A stretch of DNA of 64,000 nucleotides from Olleya marilimosa CAM030 (GCF_000518485.1 NZ_JADR01000001.1:186001-250000); one strand, 5' to 3'. Positions 42,774 to 52,551 are shown, counted from the stretch's first letter. Notes: generated from the sequence alone by a model not told the origin. Numbers and translations are program-made.

Positions 42774-43703
42774 ATGAAGATTGTACAAAAAAGTTTAGCT
42801 GTCGTTGGATTAGGCGTTCTAGGATTGTTATTTATAAATGCCTATCAAGATGCTCCTACAGATGAGAATTTTGAGAAAAAAATAATAAACGATTATAATG
42901 TTTATGCCATACAAATGCCAAGCTATTTAGAGTTTGCAGGAGAAGCAGTTCCGCTTTCTAATCCTGATATTTACGAGCGTATGGATAAAGAACTTTTAGT
43001 TAATACCTATTGGCAATCCAATGGTTTATTAATGTTTAAACGTGCCAAAAAATATTTTCCGATAATCGAACCGATTTTAGCAAAAAACGGAATTCCTGAC
43101 GATTTTAAGTATTTAGCAGTTATTGAAAGTGGCTTAACAGATGCACGATCTCCAGCAGGAGCAAGTGGATTTTGGCAAATTATGAAAGCAACTGGTCGCG
43201 AACATGGACTAGAAGTAAACGATAATGTGGACGAGCGATATAATCTAGAAAAAGCTACTGAAGTAGCCTGTGATTATTTAAAAAAGGCTAAAGAAAGTTT
43301 AGGATCATGGACCTCTGCTGCTGCTGCATACAATGCTGGGACTTATGGCATCTCTAAACGCTTAAAAGAACAAGATGTTAGTAGTTATTACGATTTACTT
43401 CTTGGCGAAGAAACAGGTAGATACGTTTTTAGGATAATTGCATTAAAAGAAATTTTATCTAATCCTGATACTTATGGATTTAATTTTAGAGAAAAAGATT
43501 TATATAAATCTGTACCAACTTATCAAGTAGCTGTTGATACTGCAGTAACTGACTTTGCAGGTTTTGCCAAACAATTTGGTATAAATTATAAAATATTAAA
43601 ATTACATAACCCATGGTTAAGAGAGCCACATTTAAATAATAGCTCTAGAAAACAATATTTTATAGATATTCCAAGAGAAGGTTATTACCAAACCAACCCG
43701 TAA
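42774..43703 (+). CDS. Lytic transglycosylase (MltD-like)
   Basis: 309 aa. One N-terminal hydrophobic segment (about 8-22) exports or anchors it. The SLT domain covers about residues 95-215: catalytic Glu in YLAVIESGL, followed by SPAGASGFWQIMKATG and the AAAAYNAG motif. It cleaves peptidoglycan glycan strands to 1,6-anhydromuramyl products. The C-terminus has LysM-like spacing but no convincing LysM. The stop is immediately followed by the cardiolipin synthase ATG. Confidence 0.92.
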   Translation: MKIVQKSLAVVGLGVLGLLFINAYQDAPTDENFEKKIINDYNVYAIQMPSYLEFAGEAVPLSNPDIYERMDKELLVNTYWQSNGLLMFKRAKKYFPIIEPILAKNGIPDDFKYLAVIESGLTDARSPAGASGFWQIMKATGREHGLEVNDNVDERYNLEKATEVACDYLKKAKESLGSWTSAAAAYNAGTYGISKRLKEQDVSSYYDLLLGEETGRYVFRIIALKEILSNPDTYGFNFREKDLYKSVPTYQVAVDTAVTDFAGFAKQFGINYKILKLHNPWLREPHLNNSSRKQYFIDIPREGYYQTNP

Positions 43704-45161
43704 ATGCTTGATTTTTTAACTCAATATTGGTGGACCATTGCAATTGCTATTAATTATATATTGGTAATAATAGCAGTAGCAACTATTTTATTTAAGTCCA
43801 TAAACCCTACAAAAACACTAACGTACATTATTGTATTGTTAGTGTTTCCTTTTTTTGGTCTGATTGTCTATTACTTTTTTGGGCAAGAGTACCGAAAAAA
43901 CAAAATTTTTAATCGAAAGGATGTTTTAAATAATCATTTAATACAATCTATCCATAAAGATTTAAAAATTCAACCAGAATCATTAAATCTATACGAACCT
44001 AAAATAGACGAAGATCAAATAAGGTTAATCCATTTACTTCAAAAAAATGACAAATCACCATTAACTAAATTTAATGATGTTGAAATTATAATCAACGGAG
44101 AAAATAAATTTGAAAAGCTATTTACAGATATTGATAATGCTAAAGAACATATCCATATTGAATATTATATCTTAAAAGATGATAATATTGGCACTAGATT
44201 TTTAGATTTATTATGCAAAAAAGCATCAGAAGGTGTCACTGTTAGATTAAGTTTTGATGATGTTGGTAGTAAAATTTCTTCTAAAATGAAGAAAAAACTA
44301 ACCAACGCAGGAGTACAGTACTTTGCTTTTATGCCTGTCCTGTTTCCAAAATTTACAGGTAAAATGAATTACAGAAATCACAGGAAAATTGTGATTATTG
44401 ATGGAGAAATAGGTTATGTTGGAGGAATTAATGTCTCAGACACTTATGTAAATTATCCCGAAAACAAAGCGTATTGGAGAGATACGCATTTAAAAATAAT
44501 TGGCGAATCCGTTTTTACTTTACAAACACAATTTTTAACCAATTGGAACTTTGTAGCAGATACTAGCTTGACTTTAAACCGTTCGTTTTTTCCACAAAAT
44601 AAGGTTAAAACAGTTACTCCAGTACAAATAGCAGCAAGTGGTCCTGATACAGATTGGGCTAATATTATGGAGGCCATTTTTTTTGCAATCGTAACTGCCG
44701 AAGATTATGTATACATTACAACACCTTATTTTATACCAAATGATCAAATCATTACCGCTATGCAAGTGGCTTCAAAAAGTGGTGTAGACGTAAGACTGTT
44801 AATTCCTGACAAATCAGATTCATGGACAGCTAAGCACGCTACAAATTCATATTTAGAACAACTTTTAGACGCAAATGTCAAGATTTATAGATATGAAAAA
44901 GGTTTTATTCATGCAAAAACTATGGTCGTGGATGATGTTTTTACAACCATAGGGACTTGCAATATGGACTATAGAAGTTTCAATATTAATTTTGAAATTA
45001 ATGCACTAATCTATAATAAAGAAAAGGCTATTGAAGCCAAAGCCATATTTAACAATGACCTAGAAAGTGCAATACAGATTAATTTAGAGCAATGGACAAC
45101 ACGCTCTAATATGAAGCGTATACAGGAAGCCTATTGTAGACTTTGGGCGCCTTTACTGTAA
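43704..45161 (+). CDS. cls: Cardiolipin synthase
   Basis: 485 aa with two N-terminal transmembrane helices (about 8-30 and 38-58) and two phospholipase-D HKD motifs: HRKIVIIDGEIGYVGG and HAKTMVVDDVFTTIGTCN. It condenses phosphatidylglycerol (or a related donor) to cardiolipin at the inner membrane. Length and motifs are typical of bacterial ClsA. It starts directly after the transglycosylase stop. Confidence 0.95.
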   Translation: MLDFLTQYWWTIAIAINYILVIIAVATILFKSINPTKTLTYIIVLLVFPFFGLIVYYFFGQEYRKNKIFNRKDVLNNHLIQSIHKDLKIQPESLNLYEPKIDEDQIRLIHLLQKNDKSPLTKFNDVEIIINGENKFEKLFTDIDNAKEHIHIEYYILKDDNIGTRFLDLLCKKASEGVTVRLSFDDVGSKISSKMKKKLTNAGVQYFAFMPVLFPKFTGKMNYRNHRKIVIIDGEIGYVGGINVSDTYVNYPENKAYWRDTHLKIIGESVFTLQTQFLTNWNFVADTSLTLNRSFFPQNKVKTVTPVQIAASGPDTDWANIMEAIFFAIVTAEDYVYITTPYFIPNDQIITAMQVASKSGVDVRLLIPDKSDSWTAKHATNSYLEQLLDANVKIYRYEKGFIHAKTMVVDDVFTTIGTCNMDYRSFNINFEINALIYNKEKAIEAKAIFNNDLESAIQINLEQWTTRSNMKRIQEAYCRLWAPLL

Positions 45162-45162
45162 A

Positions 45163-45205
45163 AAAAAAAGGTCAAACTAGTTTTAAACTAGTTTGACCTT
45201 TTTTT
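45163..45205. terminator. Bidirectional terminator after cls
   Basis: A long inverted repeat (GGTCAAACTAGTTT on one side, its complement on the other) with A- and T-runs, between convergent genes. Both can use it. Confidence 0.88.
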
Positions 45206-45223
45206 ATGTATTACGTAGTTAAA

Positions 45224-45802
45224 TTATCTACTACGTCTCTTTTGAGCACGTATTGATCCTCCTTGACCAAAGTGTTGTTTAGGTGCTTGAGCACGTTTCA
45301 TGTTTTCTTTCATCATTTTAATTTGATCAGTCAACATACCTTGTTTATCAAGTTTTTGTGCTTCAGCTAATAATGTCACTGCTTCTTGCTTTCTTCTTTT
45401 AGACATTGCAACACCAGCTAAATTAAGTTTTACCATAGCCATATCATGGTCCATAGACAGACCTAGTTGTTCTGCTTTCTTAAAGTAACGTTCAGCCTCA
45501 GTCATATTATCTTGTGACACCATAATACCATTTAAAAAATTATAATATCCTTGTTGCTTTCTAACCAAAGCAGTTTCTGGGTTTTTAATTTTATCTAACC
45601 ATTTTTTAGCACCAGGAAAATCTTGTTTTCTTAATTTTAAAAAGGCTAATAAAATAAATTCATTTTTAAAATATAAGAAGACAAATATTAGCGCTAAAAA
45701 GATGTACATGATACCATTACCTATGTTTCCTTCCACAAATTGCCAGATGGCTACACCAAAAATTCCGATTGCTAATATTAATTTTATTACTTTATTGTAC
45801 AT
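45224..45802 (-). CDS. DUF2892/TPR-like membrane protein
   Basis: 192 aa. Two N-terminal transmembrane helices (about 5-22 and 28-46) are followed by helical repeats with TPR-like spacing (GYYNFLNGIMVSQDNMTEAERYFKKAEQLG, then KLNLAGVAMSKRRKQEAVTLLAEA) and a basic tail ending RAQKRRSR. Probably a scaffold at the inner membrane; function unknown. Confidence 0.65.
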   Translation of the reverse strand: MYNKVIKLILAIGIFGVAIWQFVEGNIGNGIMYIFLALIFVFLYFKNEFILLAFLKLRKQDFPGAKKWLDKIKNPETALVRKQQGYYNFLNGIMVSQDNMTEAERYFKKAEQLGLSMDHDMAMVKLNLAGVAMSKRRKQEAVTLLAEAQKLDKQGMLTDQIKMMKENMKRAQAPKQHFGQGGSIRAQKRRSR

Positions 45803-45913
45803 TTTTTTAATTTTAAAAGTCTTGTATTACTTGATTTGTAACGTTTTTAAGCGTTATTTTTATTGGAGTACAAAGAAACTAAAAAAATCTTTAAAAATAT
45901 TTTTTAAATTAGG

Positions 45914-45944
45914 TTTGTGAAATAAAAAACTCGTTGTATATTTG
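45914..45944 (+). promoter_or_regulatory. Housekeeping promoter of rpmH
   Basis: TTTG (45914-45917), a 19-bp spacer, TATATTTG (45937-45944): an exact match to the Bacteroidota consensus. The start codon is 69 bp downstream. Confidence 0.75.
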
Positions 45945-46013
45945 CGCTCAGTTTTACGTAAAGCCTAAAACTAAATAAAACATATACTATTCAGATTTTA
46001 AAAAAATAAGACA

Positions 46014-46175
46014 ATGCCAAAAAGAACGTTTCAGCCATCAAAGAGAAAAAGAAGAAATAAACATGGTTTTAGAGAAAGAATGGCTTCTGCTAATGGTAGA
46101 AAGGTATTAGCTCGTCGTCGTGCTAAAGGAAGAAAGAAAATATCTGTTTCATCTGAAACTAGACATAAAAAATAA
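46014..46175 (+). CDS. rpmH: 50S ribosomal protein L34
   Basis: 53 aa, beginning [19 protein letters not shown] and ending ETRHKK, the conserved L34 sequence. Basic throughout. In this window it stands apart from the oriC neighbours (dnaA, rnpA) with which it is often found in other phyla. Confidence 0.97.
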   Translation: MPKRTFQPSKRKRRNKHGFRERMASANGRKVLARRRAKGRKKISVSSETRHKK

Positions 46176-46200
46176 TGTTTAACAATTGTTAACATGTTAG

Positions 46201-46230
46201 AGGCGTTACTTAGGTGTAACGCCTTTTTTT
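46201..46230 (+). terminator. Terminator of rpmH
   Basis: GGCGTTAC, 6-nt loop, GTAACGCC, then seven T residues. Confidence 0.9.
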
Positions 46231-46276
46231 GTATCTAATAATTACTATTTTTGATAATCGAAAAAAACAAACAAAA

Positions 46277-49129
46277 ATGCCAAAAAATCCTAAGTTAAAG
46301 TCTATTCTTATTATTGGTTCAGGTCCTATAGTTATTGGTCAAGCCTGTGAGTTTGATTACTCTGGTACGCAAGCACTAAGATCTTTAAGAGAAGACGGAA
46401 TCGAAACAATTTTAATCAATTCTAATCCAGCAACAATTATGACAGACCCTAGTATGGCTGATCATGTATATTTGTTGCCACTAAATACTAAATCTATTGT
46501 TCAAATTTTAAAAGAGCATCCACAAATTGATGCAGTATTACCTACAATGGGTGGGCAAACTGCACTTAATTTATGTATTGAAGCAGATGAAAAAGGCATT
46601 TGGAAAGACTTTGGTGTAGAGATTATAGGTGTAAATATTGATGCCATTAATATTACAGAGGATAGAGAGCAGTTTAGAGAGTTGATGCTTAAAATAGGTG
46701 TGCCTATGGCACCTCAAGCAACAGCAACTTCTTATCTAAAAGGTAAAGAAATTGCTCAAGAGTTTGGGTTTCCTTTAATAATTAGAGCTTCATTTACATT
46801 GGGTGGAGCAGGTGCGTCTTTTGTATATAAAGAAGAAGATTTTGACGAGTTATTAACACGTGGATTAGAAATTTCTCCAATTCACGAAGTTATGATTGAT
46901 AAAGCGCTAATTGGCTGGAAAGAATACGAGCTAGAATTACTTAGAGACTCAAACGATAATGTAGTAATTATTTGTTCTATTGAAAATATGGATCCAATTG
47001 GTATCCATACAGGAGATTCTATTACTGTAGCTCCAGCAATGACATTAAGCGATAAAACGTATCAAAAAATGCGTGATATGGCTATCCACATGATGCGTAA
47101 TATTGGTGATTTTGCTGGTGGATGTAACGTACAATTTGCAGTTAGTCCAGATGAAAATGAAGATATTATTGCTATCGAGATTAACCCTCGTGTATCACGT
47201 TCTTCAGCTTTAGCAAGTAAAGCAACAGGATATCCAATTGCAAAAATAGCTGCAAAGTTAGCAATAGGTTACCATTTAGACGAGTTAGAAAATCAAATTA
47301 CTAAATCTACATCAGCATTATTTGAGCCGACTTTAGATTACGTTATTGTAAAAATACCACGTTGGAACTTTGATAAGTTTGAAGGAAGTGATCGTACTTT
47401 AGGTCTACAAATGAAGTCTGTAGGAGAGGTGATGGGTATTGGACGTTCTTTTCAGGAAGCCCTTCACAAAGCAACACAATCTTTAGAGATTAAACGTAAT
47501 GGTTTAGGTGCAGATGGTAAAGGATATACTAATTACGAGCAGATTATAGAGAAGTTAACCTACGCAAGTTGGGATCGTGTCTTTGTAATTTATGATGCCA
47601 TTCAAATGGGAATCCCTCTAAGTCGTATACACGAAATCACAAAAATTGACATGTGGTTTTTACGTCAATATGAAGAATTGCACCAAATACAAAAAGAAAT
47701 TTCGACTTTTACAATTGATACTATAGGAAGAGATTTACTTCTTGAAGCAAAACAAAAAGGATATGGAGATAGACAAATAGCACACATGCTAAACTGTCTA
47801 GAAAGTCAAGTATATAATAAAAGAGATGAGTTAGGTATCAATCGTGTTTACAAATTAGTAGATACTTGTGCTGCCGAGTTTGAGGCAAAAACACCTTATT
47901 ATTACTCCACGTTTGAAAATGATGTAGAAACAGCAGACGGAACACGTTATGCACATAATGAAAGTATAGTTTCTGACAAGAAAAAAGTAATTGTTTTAGG
48001 TTCTGGACCAAACAGGATTGGACAAGGTATCGAGTTTGATTATTGTTGCGTACATGGTGTATTAGCTGCTGCAGAATGCGGTTATGAAACTATCATGATT
48101 AACTGTAATCCAGAAACGGTTTCAACCGATTTTGATACTGCAGACAAGCTATATTTTGAACCAGTTTTTTGGGAACACATCTACGATATAATTAGACATG
48201 AAAAACCAGAAGGTGTTATTGTACAATTAGGTGGACAAACAGCTTTAAAACTTGCTGAAAAATTATCTAAATACGGAATCAAAATTTTAGGAACTAGCTT
48301 TGAATCCCTAGATTTAGCAGAAGACAGAGGGTTGTTTTCTAACTTACTTAAAGAAAACAATATTCCTTATCCAAAATTTGATATTGCTACAACAGCAGAT
48401 GAAGCTGCTGCAATTGCAGATGTATTAGATTTTCCAATATTAGTAAGACCATCATACGTCCTTGGTGGACAAGGGATGAAGATTGTAATTAATAAACAAG
48501 ATTTAGAAGAGCATGTTGTTGATTTATTACGCAGAATGCCAGGAAATCAATTATTATTAGACCATTATCTTGATGGAGCGATTGAAGCTGAAGCAGATGC
48601 CATTTGCGACGGAGAAAATGTTTACATCATTGGTATCATGGAGCATATTGAGCCTTGCGGAATCCACTCTGGAGATAGTAATGCAACCTTACCACCTTTT
48701 AATTTAGGTGAGTTTGTAATGCAACAAATAAAAGATCATACCAAGAAAATTGCTTTAGCACTAAATACGGTAGGATTAATAAACATACAGTTTGCTATAA
48801 AAGATGATATTGTTTATATAATTGAAGCTAACCCAAGAGCATCACGTACAGTTCCGTTTATATCTAAAGCTTATGGAGAGCCTTATGTAAATTATGCAAC
48901 TAAAGTTATGTTAGGAGAGAAGAAGGTAACTGATTTTGATTTTAAACCTAAATTAGAAGGTTATGCTATTAAGCAGCCAGTATTTTCTTTTAATAAGTTT
49001 CATAATGTAAATAAAAAATTAGGACCAGAAATGAAGAGTACTGGAGAAAGTATTTTATTTATTGAAAGTCTTAAAGATGATCAGTTTTACGATTTATACG
49101 CTAGACGAAAAATGTATTTAAGCAAGTAG
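46277..49129 (+). CDS. carB: Carbamoyl-phosphate synthase large subunit
   Basis: 950 aa from the ATG at 46277 (MPKNPKLKSILI); the frame runs upstream to 46229, but that would start in the rpmH terminator, and a TATTTTTG -7 box lies at 46246-46253. Two ATP-grasp halves are present, each starting with an IGSGP-type loop (LIIGSGPIVIGQ and VLGSGPNRIGQG). The chain ends soon after LGPEMKSTGE of the second half, so the C-terminal MGS-like allosteric domain of E. coli CarB (1073 aa) is missing. Supplies carbamoyl phosphate for pyrimidines and arginine; no carA nearby. Confidence 0.95.
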   Translation: MPKNPKLKSILIIGSGPIVIGQACEFDYSGTQALRSLREDGIETILINSNPATIMTDPSMADHVYLLPLNTKSIVQILKEHPQIDAVLPTMGGQTALNLCIEADEKGIWKDFGVEIIGVNIDAINITEDREQFRELMLKIGVPMAPQATATSYLKGKEIAQEFGFPLIIRASFTLGGAGASFVYKEEDFDELLTRGLEISPIHEVMIDKALIGWKEYELELLRDSNDNVVIICSIENMDPIGIHTGDSITVAPAMTLSDKTYQKMRDMAIHMMRNIGDFAGGCNVQFAVSPDENEDIIAIEINPRVSRSSALASKATGYPIAKIAAKLAIGYHLDELENQITKSTSALFEPTLDYVIVKIPRWNFDKFEGSDRTLGLQMKSVGEVMGIGRSFQEALHKATQSLEIKRNGLGADGKGYTNYEQIIEKLTYASWDRVFVIYDAIQMGIPLSRIHEITKIDMWFLRQYEELHQIQKEISTFTIDTIGRDLLLEAKQKGYGDRQIAHMLNCLESQVYNKRDELGINRVYKLVDTCAAEFEAKTPYYYSTFENDVETADGTRYAHNESIVSDKKKVIVLGSGPNRIGQGIEFDYCCVHGVLAAAECGYETIMINCNPETVSTDFDTADKLYFEPVFWEHIYDIIRHEKPEGVIVQLGGQTALKLAEKLSKYGIKILGTSFESLDLAEDRGLFSNLLKENNIPYPKFDIATTADEAAAIADVLDFPILVRPSYVLGGQGMKIVINKQDLEEHVVDLLRRMPGNQLLLDHYLDGAIEAEADAICDGENVYIIGIMEHIEPCGIHSGDSNATLPPFNLGEFVMQQIKDHTKKIALALNTVGLINIQFAIKDDIVYIIEANPRASRTVPFISKAYGEPYVNYATKVMLGEKKVTDFDFKPKLEGYAIKQPVFSFNKFHNVNKKLGPEMKSTGESILFIESLKDDQFYDLYARRKMYLSK

Positions 49130-49201
49130 ATGGTATAAAAATAAATTATTGGTTTTAAGTGAGTTATAATATTTTTTTGTATTTTACATTAAAAAGAGAT
49201 T

Positions 49202-49831
49202 ATGACGAAAAAACTACTATTTATTTTATTTGCTTTTGTAGCTTTAAGCGTATCAGCACAAAACCAGACCGTTACAATAGATTGGAGTTTTGGCTCTAAC
49301 TCTAATGCAACTGGACCTAATAATAATGCAGATCGGACCATTGAGGTTGGAGATACAGTAATTTGGAATTGGTATTCTACTGGTACGCATAATGTAGTAA
49401 GAACTGGAGGCACGTCCTCTGATAATTTTGTAAGCAGTTTAATGACTACTGGAGCAACATTTTCACATACGTTTACGTCTATTGGTACAAATACATACCA
49501 ATGTAATCCACATCCAACAAGTATGTTTGGTGTAATTACAGTAGTACCAGAAGGAACATTAAGTGTACCTGATTTTGCAAAGCGTTTATCAGCAATAAGC
49601 TTATATCCAAATCCAGCAACATCGACTTTAAATGTAGAAATACCTTCTCAGATTAAAGAAGATTTGACAATTGAAGTTTATAATGTTTTAGGAAAAAAAG
49701 TACTATCAAAAACATTGAATCAATTAAAGACTAGTTTGTCTATATCTAATTGGAATGATGGTGTCTATTTAATAAAAATAACAGCAATTACTACTGGAAC
49801 AACAGTAACTAAACGATTTGTAAAAATTTAA
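49202..49831 (+). CDS. Secreted cupredoxin with T9SS sorting domain
   Basis: 209 aa. Signal peptide (1-19, ending VSA), a plastocyanin/azurin-like domain (about 22-117) with a complete type 1 copper site: His63 (GTHNVV), Cys101, His104 and Met108 (CNPHPTSM). A T9SS type A sorting domain (about 128-209, starting LSLYPNP-like ISLYPNP) follows. A blue-copper electron carrier delivered to the outside by T9SS is implied; the partner is unknown. Confidence 0.9.
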   Translation: MTKKLLFILFAFVALSVSAQNQTVTIDWSFGSNSNATGPNNNADRTIEVGDTVIWNWYSTGTHNVVRTGGTSSDNFVSSLMTTGATFSHTFTSIGTNTYQCNPHPTSMFGVITVVPEGTLSVPDFAKRLSAISLYPNPATSTLNVEIPSQIKEDLTIEVYNVLGKKVLSKTLNQLKTSLSISNWNDGVYLIKITAITTGTTVTKRFVKI

Positions 49832-49850
49832 TACAAACAATTAAGTATAA

Positions 49851-49879
49851 AAAAAGCCTTCAGAAAATGAAGGCTTTTT
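49851..49879. terminator. Bidirectional terminator
   Basis: AAAAAGCCTTCA, GAAAA loop, TGAAGGCTTTTT, lying between the convergent cupredoxin and thioesterase genes. Confidence 0.88.
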
Positions 49880-49883
49880 TTAT

Positions 49884-50438
49884 TTAAAAATTATCAGGTA
49901 AATCTATTCTAACTTTGTAATCTTTTAAAATTGGTAGATAATCTGTGTGTGAGAAGTCTTCGTGGTCAAACTCATATTGACGTTGTTTTTTAGTCTCCAT
50001 TCGCTTAATAGCTTTTAAAAAGCGTTTGACTTCAACCTTATCATTCAAAATAAGTCCAGCAACTTCCATGGATTGTCCATTATCATCTTTTGCAACCATT
50101 GTAAAGTAAGACGAGTTACAATGTTTGACAACGCCTGTTTGGATATTTTCGGCTTCAACACGTATTCCTACAACCATGGATGTATTACCAACAAAATTAA
50201 CTGAGGCTTTCATGGTCACAAGTTCACCAACCTCAATGGGACTTAAAAAATCTACAGTGTCTACACTAGCGGTTACGCAGTAGGTTTTAGAGTGTTTAGA
50301 GGCACAAGCAAAAGCAATTTGATCCATTAAATTTAAAATGTAACCACCATGTATTTTACCACTAAAGTTAGAGTGTGATGGTAACATTAATTCGGAAATA
50401 CTAATTCTAGAATCGTCTGCTTTTTTATATGCTTTCAT
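49884..50438 (-). CDS. Acyl-CoA thioesterase (hotdog fold)
   Basis: 184 aa with a single hotdog domain (about 10-130). The conserved GKIHGGYILNLMDQIAF segment and VDFLSPIEVGELV match the YciA/BACH-type cytosolic acyl-CoA hydrolases. It releases CoA and free acid from acyl-CoA. A basic helical tail follows (KRFLKAIKRMETKKQRQY). Its ATG overlaps the upstream stop by one base. Confidence 0.9.
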   Translation of the reverse strand: MKAYKKADDSRISISELMLPSHSNFSGKIHGGYILNLMDQIAFACASKHSKTYCVTASVDTVDFLSPIEVGELVTMKASVNFVGNTSMVVGIRVEAENIQTGVVKHCNSSYFTMVAKDDNGQSMEVAGLILNDKVEVKRFLKAIKRMETKKQRQYEFDHEDFSHTDYLPILKDYKVRIDLPDNF

Positions 50439-50689
50439 TATAGTTTTTGTTGTTCTATGTAATATTCAATTTGATTTTTTCTGTAAAATCCAACAACAAT
50501 TAAAGCCAGTCCAAAAAAGAGGCACATGACTATAATAAAGTTGTTTAATTCTTCTCTTTTACTCAGTTTACCAGGATCTAAAAGTGTGTCAAAACCAAAA
50601 GACAGTAGACCAGCTCCTAAAATAAATATATAAATATATTTAGCTCTCAAGCTCCATTTGTATATAGTATTTTGAGTAGACTCTGTCAT
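50438..50689 (-). CDS. Small two-helix membrane protein
   Basis: 83 aa. Two transmembrane helices (about 14-31 and 49-68) with a short loop containing DTLLDPGKLSKREE, and a polar C-terminus. No family recognised. Lies between the thioesterase and another membrane protein, all with gaps of a few bases, so it is part of the rmuC-led operon. Confidence 0.65.
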   Translation of the reverse strand: MTESTQNTIYKWSLRAKYIYIFILGAGLLSFGFDTLLDPGKLSKREELNNFIIVMCLFFGLALIVVGFYRKNQIEYYIEQQKL

Positions 50690-50691
50690 AA

Positions 50692-51057
50692 TTAATAATT
50701 GGAACGTCGCGTTTTATCTTCTTCAACTTTAGTAATAAAATATTTTGTATCACCTAACCAAAAAAACGTTTTGTAACGCTCAAAATAAGATAACTTGACA
50801 AACTTACCTTGTAGTCTATTTAAGTCATTAATGACTTGTTTTTCGTTGTCCTCAACAGAAAATTCAAAACGTTGTGCTTCAGACACACCTTGACTAATTT
50901 CGCCTTCCCATGTTTTAAACATTACGCCTTTTTTGCTAAATTTTACTAATTCTCCAGCTCTAACACCTTCACTGTAAGTTACAAAATAGATGAAACAAAA
51001 GTAGGCTCCAATAATTAGGACTATGGTTATTAATGCTTTAATTAAAAATTTTATCAT
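50692..51057 (-). CDS. Single-span membrane-anchored protein of unknown function
   Basis: 121 aa. An N-terminal transmembrane helix (about 5-28) is followed by a beta-rich domain with GELVKFSKKGVMFKTWEG and a final KYFITKVEEDK strand, suggesting an exported globular domain. Commonly found in Flavobacteriaceae; no enzymatic motif visible. Located 12 bp downstream of rmuC. Confidence 0.65.
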   Translation of the reverse strand: MIKFLIKALITIVLIIGAYFCFIYFVTYSEGVRAGELVKFSKKGVMFKTWEGEISQGVSEAQRFEFSVEDNEKQVINDLNRLQGKFVKLSYFERYKTFFWLGDTKYFITKVEEDKTRRSNY

Positions 51058-51069
51058 GGTTTATGGATA

Positions 51070-52455
51070 TTAATCTTGTGATTTAGCTCTGTTTATAATG
51101 GCTTCAGGCAAGGCTTTTTTTGCTTTAGCACCTAACTTTTTAATTTTTTCTACGCTTGTAATAAGGTTACCTTTACCTTCTACTAATTTATTCATTGCAG
51201 ACGAATAATCCTTTTTTGCATCGTCTATTTTTTTTCCTACACCTGTTAAGTCTTTGACTAAACCTTCAAATTTATCATATAATGCTCCTGCTTGTCGTGC
51301 AATTTCGATAGCATTTTGTTGTTGTTTTTCATTATTCCACATACTATCAACTGTTCTTAAAGTTGCTAATAGAGTAGAAGGCGTAACAATAACAATGTTT
51401 TTTTCAAATGCTTTGTTGTATAAACTATTGTCCGCATTAATAGCTACTGCAAAAGCAGGCTCGATTGGTATAAAAAGTAGCACAAAGTCAGGACTTTCAA
51501 TATCATATAAATCTTCATATTTTTTGTCAGATAATTGGTCTACATGTTTTCTAATAGAATTAATGTGCGCTTTTAAATATATTTCGCGCGCATCATCCTC
51601 TGCATTTACATAGCGTTCGTAATCTGTTAAAGACACTTTACTGTCAATAATCATTTTCTTATTGTCAGGTAAATGCAAAACAATATCTGGTAAAACTCGT
51701 GTACCATCTGCTCTTGTAAAATTTTGTTGTACAAAGTACTCTCTGTCTTTTTCTAAACCAGATTTTTCAAGGACACGCTCTAGCACTAATTCTCCCCAAT
51801 TTCCTTGCATTTTACTATCGCCTTTTAACGCTCTAGTCAAGTTGGTAGCTTCTTTGGTCATTTGCTGGTTTAAATCTTTTAAACCTAATAGTTGCTCTTT
51901 TAAAGCACTATGCATACTAATGCTTTCCTTTTGAGTATCATCTACTTTTTTCTCGAAGGTTAGTATTTTTTCTTGTAGTGGATTTAAAATATTTTTGATG
52001 TTTTCTTTATTCTGAAGGGTGAATTTTTCGCTTTTTTCATCTAAAATTTTAGTTGCTAATAGCTCAAAATCTTTACGTAACTGTTCTTGTCTAAGTTCTA
52101 GCTCTTCATCACGTTTTAAATTTAATTGTTGTAAGTTTTCAAAATCTGCATTTTTTCTAGCCAAATCTTCATTTAAAATATCCTTTTCACGTCGGATACC
52201 TTCGCGTTCTATTTCAATTTTAGAAATAGTTTGTTTCAACTCTTGTAATTGGGTGTTAAATGTTGCGTTTTGTCTTTCGCTTTCAGTGGTGTAAAACTGT
52301 TTTAAATCCGATAGTTGCTGTTGTAAATTAGCATTCCTTTCTTCCAAGGTGCTTTTTTCGCTTTTACTTTTAAGTTTAGTGAAAAGCATACCTAAATAAC
52401 CACCAATTATAGCAGCAATTAAAATAGCCAAAACAAGGATAATGTTGTCGTTCAT
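51070..52455 (-). CDS. rmuC: DNA recombination protein RmuC
   Basis: 461 aa. An N-terminal transmembrane helix (about 5-24) leads to a long coiled coil (about 30-175, rich in Glu, Lys, Leu), then the RmuC nuclease-like domain (about 215-400) with GNWGELVLERVLEKSGL, DIVLHLPDNKKMIIDSKVSL and DFVLLFIPIE. RmuC limits inverted-repeat recombination and belongs to the PD-(D/E)XK-like superfamily. First gene of the operon with the three small downstream genes. Confidence 0.93.
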   Translation of the reverse strand: MNDNIILVLAILIAAIIGGYLGMLFTKLKSKSEKSTLEERNANLQQQLSDLKQFYTTESERQNATFNTQLQELKQTISKIEIEREGIRREKDILNEDLARKNADFENLQQLNLKRDEELELRQEQLRKDFELLATKILDEKSEKFTLQNKENIKNILNPLQEKILTFEKKVDDTQKESISMHSALKEQLLGLKDLNQQMTKEATNLTRALKGDSKMQGNWGELVLERVLEKSGLEKDREYFVQQNFTRADGTRVLPDIVLHLPDNKKMIIDSKVSLTDYERYVNAEDDAREIYLKAHINSIRKHVDQLSDKKYEDLYDIESPDFVLLFIPIEPAFAVAINADNSLYNKAFEKNIVIVTPSTLLATLRTVDSMWNNEKQQQNAIEIARQAGALYDKFEGLVKDLTGVGKKIDDAKKDYSSAMNKLVEGKGNLITSVEKIKKLGAKAKKALPEAIINRAKSQD

Positions 52456-52551
52456 TTAAAATAAAAGGAATTTAATCAAAGATAGTTAATTTGTCTTTTA
52501 GTGCGAAGCTAAGCTTGAAATTCTAATTATGATTAAATTTCAAAGGAAAGA

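Noticed and set aside
51254-52294. Three plus-strand frames (90-119 codons) inside rmuC.
   Set aside because: Ser/Phe/Cys-rich translations produced by the reverse of Lys/Glu-rich coiled-coil codons.
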